Under the pieces are notes generated by a model that worked only from the letters and a program-made list of their open reading frames with translations, ran no database searches and had not been told where the DNA came from. Position numbers and translations under genes: made by a program. From positions 1 through 40,659 of the forward strand of contig JACRJN010000187.1 in assembly GCA_016235675.1 (NCBI GenBank): a stretch of 40,659 nucleotides of DNA, given 5' to 3'. This document shows positions 39,271 through 40,659 of this stretch, in pieces. Every line of letters starts with the position of its first letter. The first letter of the stretch is position 1. The stretch comes from Candidatus Schekmanbacteria bacterium. GTDB lineage: Bacteria; SZUA-182.

Positions 39271-40059
39271 AGCAATCAATTTGGAAAGTAACGAGTCGAT
39301 AACCAAATCAGCGGCTTTCTTCCCGGATAACAGCATACCGCCGAAGGTCGGGCCCATACGGGGAATACCGTAAGCGGTGGAAACCGACATACCACATACC
39401 ACCAGGCCGGGGAAAATCTGTCCGGTCTTTTCTACAATCCCGTCTTCAGAGGCCATTATATCCATCGCGCCCATGCCTTCCATTTTAAGCAAACCGCGTT
39501 TTTCCAAGGATTTAACTACCCAGGCATCATGACCGGTGGCGTCGATGACTACCTTTGCCTCCAAGGCTATCGGATCGACACAGGTGATAGCGCGGGGCAG
39601 GGCGGAAACCGGCGTCCAATTGACTACGGTGCCTTCGACACGGCCATTACGCAGCACCACATCGTCGAATTTAGTCATGTTGAGAAATTTGGCTCCGGCT
39701 TCACAGGCTGCGGCAATCAATTTGGAACAGGCATAAGGGCCGTCCGCGACATGCAGTCCCGGACTGACTTGTTTCATCGGTACCTTTAATTCTTCCAGAA
39801 CCTTCTGTCCCGGTTCACGTACCGTCAATTTATTCATCAAATAACCGCCGATCCAAAACCCTCCGCCTAAATAATTGTTGGATTCCAGAACCAATACCTT
39901 AACGCCTTGATCGGCCAAATGACGGGCGGCGACCAAACCGCTGGGGCCGGCGCCGACAATAATGACATCATTTCTGATAAAACTCTGTAAATCTTTGGAA
40001 AATTCGCTGACAATCGCCATACTGACATCAGCTTCAGAAGCAGGATGAAATATTGCCAT
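39268..40059 (-). CDS. thi4: Thi4-family thiazole synthase (ADP-thiazole synthase)
   Basis: Thi4 makes the thiazole half of thiamine from NAD and glycine, in place of the ThiG/ThiH/ThiO route. The 263-residue protein has a FAD/NAD-type dinucleotide fold DVIIVGAGPSGLVAARHLA (about 31-49), ESNNYLGGGFWIGGYLMNK, DATGHDAWVVKSLEK and the C-terminal GIPRMGPTFGGMLLSGKKAAD. ITCVDPIALEA places a Cys (about residue 159) directly before VDP, the position of the sulfur-donating Cys205 in yeast THI4 and of a His in sulfide-using archaeal enzymes, by alignment from memory. AAAGGGGG precedes the ATG. The stop codon is supplied by the end of MITE B, so the native C-terminus may differ slightly. Confidence 0.94.
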   Translation of the reverse strand: MAIFHPASEADVSMAIVSEFSKDLQSFIRNDVIIVGAGPSGLVAARHLADQGVKVLVLESNNYLGGGFWIGGYLMNKLTVREPGQKVLEELKVPMKQVSPGLHVADGPYACSKLIAAACEAGAKFLNMTKFDDVVLRNGRVEGTVVNWTPVSALPRAITCVDPIALEAKVVIDATGHDAWVVKSLEKRGLLKMEGMGAMDIMASEDGIVEKTGQIFPGLVVCGMSVSTAYGIPRMGPTFGGMLLSGKKAADLVIDSLLSKLIA

Positions 40060-40111
40060 AAGTAAAAACCCCCTTTCAGTTATTATAAATCGTCATTCAA
40101 AATAATGGGAA

Positions 40112-40140
40112 CTTTAACATATCACTTGTGTATCGGTCAA
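40112..40140 (-). promoter_or_regulatory. Possible promoter of thi4
   Basis: Minus strand TTGACC, 17-bp spacer, TTAAAG. The -10 is poor, so this is tentative; it would give a leader of about 45 nt. Confidence 0.4.
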
Positions 40141-40434
40141 GCAAAAAGCAAAAATCTAGATAGAAATGTCTCTTCAAGGTAGCATTAGCCGGTTGTTTTT
40201 ATGCAACTTTTCTACCCCGTACTCCAATTCTTCAGGGATTGCACAGAAAGCAACCGGACAACATTGGCATAATACACGAAAGAAGAAAGATAAACGGCAA
40301 GAAATTTAAATCAGGGGTCTATGCAATATATTGAGATTTACTAGCGAAAAATATAAACATTCTGAAATATTACTTGACGATAGGTGACTATAAAATAAAC
40401 AAGATAACAAAATATCAATAATTATTTTTCAGTC

Positions 40435-40463
40435 TTGACAAAATAGCTTTAATAGCATATCAT
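40435..40463 (+). promoter_or_regulatory. Sigma-70 promoter of the right-edge secreted protein
   Basis: TTGACA, 17-bp spacer, TATCAT, about 55 bp before the ATG at 40519. Confidence 0.75.
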
Positions 40464-40518
40464 AACATATATGCAATATAGTTGTAAAGCAATTAACATC
40501 TAAACGAGGTATGCTAAC

Positions 40519-40659
40519 ATGAGAAAATTGTTTGGTTTTGCCGCAACGGCCTTATTTATTTTGGGCTTATTTAATTTAGCTTCTGCTGCGGAATTTGCCA
40601 CCGGATTTGAGGAATTTGCCACCGGCAGCTATGCAGCAATCGATTTGCCTTGGGTGAAA
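40519..40659 (+). CDS. Secreted protein, N-terminal fragment (runs off the right edge)
   Basis: ATG at 40519 with GAGGT 8 nt upstream and a good promoter. Residues 1-23 are a clear signal peptide (MRKLFGFAATALFILGLFNL, cleavage after ASA). The mature part begins AEFATGFEEFATGSYAAIDL, a start often seen in extracellular jelly-roll or lectin-like domains, but 47 codons are too few to name the family. No stop within the window. Confidence 0.8.
   Translation, partial: MRKLFGFAATALFILGLFNLASAAEFATGFEEFATGSYAAIDLPWVK

Larger units (their letters stand above)
40060..40518. other. Intergenic region between thi4 and the right-edge secreted protein
   Basis: No convincing ORF or RNA gene. A weak inverted pair GCCGGTTGTTTT / AAAGCAACCGG lies at about 40188-40258. 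The rest is A/T-rich. I searched the thi4 leader by eye for a TPP riboswitch and found none. Confidence 0.5.

Noticed and set aside
40060-40140. TPP riboswitch upstream of thi4, or upstream of thiE at 38883-39050
   Set aside because: No THI-element core (such as the CTGAGA and ACCTGA segments) could be found in either leader by eye.

Overview
The window looks like chromosomal DNA of a Gram-negative (diderm), probably anaerobic or microaerophilic, uncultured bacterium. The diderm call rests on lpxD, a Skp/OmpH chaperone, a GspC-like secretion protein and several signal peptides. Gene content (EF-G2, MopE-like and CFI-box secreted protein, Thi4-type thiazole synthase, system II cytochrome c assembly, IscU) and very dense palindromic intergenic repeats recall candidate-phylum genomes from groundwater metagenomes. 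I cannot fix the phylum from sequence alone. I see no rRNA, tRNA, CRISPR array, prophage or intact transposase.

Layout. 1-2140: a STAND-type NTPase (NACHT-like ATPase, pentapeptide repeats, WD40 propeller) running off the left edge; the ORF track misses it because it has no stop in the window. 2523-6199: argB, a small Cys-rich protein, a membrane diguanylate cyclase and lpxD. 6728-7026: a two-gene set of tiny membrane proteins on the opposite strand, lying between lpxD and skp. 7074-10549: skp/ompH, an EF-G2 translation-factor homologue and a short ferritin-like protein. 11050-18816: an ExeA-like ATPase facing a gspC-like gene plus a 1758-residue secreted protein (carboxypeptidase-regulatory-like domains, four MopE-like metal motifs, a thrombospondin-3-like stretch and a CFI-box C-terminus), with a consensus sigma-70 promoter upstream of gspC. 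18989-21986: a toxin-antitoxin pair, a nucleotidyltransferase, a 67-residue ORF and a ClpX-like unfoldase without zinc finger. 22168-24481: glgC, a coiled-coil membrane protein and a nitroreductase. 24650-27367: iscU, a PP-loop sulfurtransferase-like protein and a PocR sensor with degenerate GGDEF. 27968-35039 (plus strand): a sugar nucleotidyltransferase, a PEGA/FGE-domain protein, a GIY-YIG nuclease inside a palindrome-bounded cassette, a zinc-type dehydrogenase, and ccsA and resB. 35142-40059: an RRM RNA-binding protein with a long predicted leader, a pentapeptide/membrane/pentapeptide protein, thiE and thi4. 40519 onward: the start of a secreted protein.

The most striking feature is the intergenic DNA. 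At least nine sequence-distinct hairpin families share the same GTAG tetranucleotide at the hairpin foot, usually as inverted pairs (GTAG-hairpin ... hairpin-CTAC). This is the signature of REP elements moved by RAYT (TnpA-REP) transposases. They are interleaved with, and nested inside, other terminal-inverted-repeat (MITE-like) elements. Several sit against stop codons, and in at least two genes (resB and thi4) the element itself supplies the stop codon. A separate GIY-YIG nuclease gene is bounded by about 37-bp inverted palindromes whose relatives occur elsewhere in the window without the gene, suggesting a nuclease-linked mobile palindrome.
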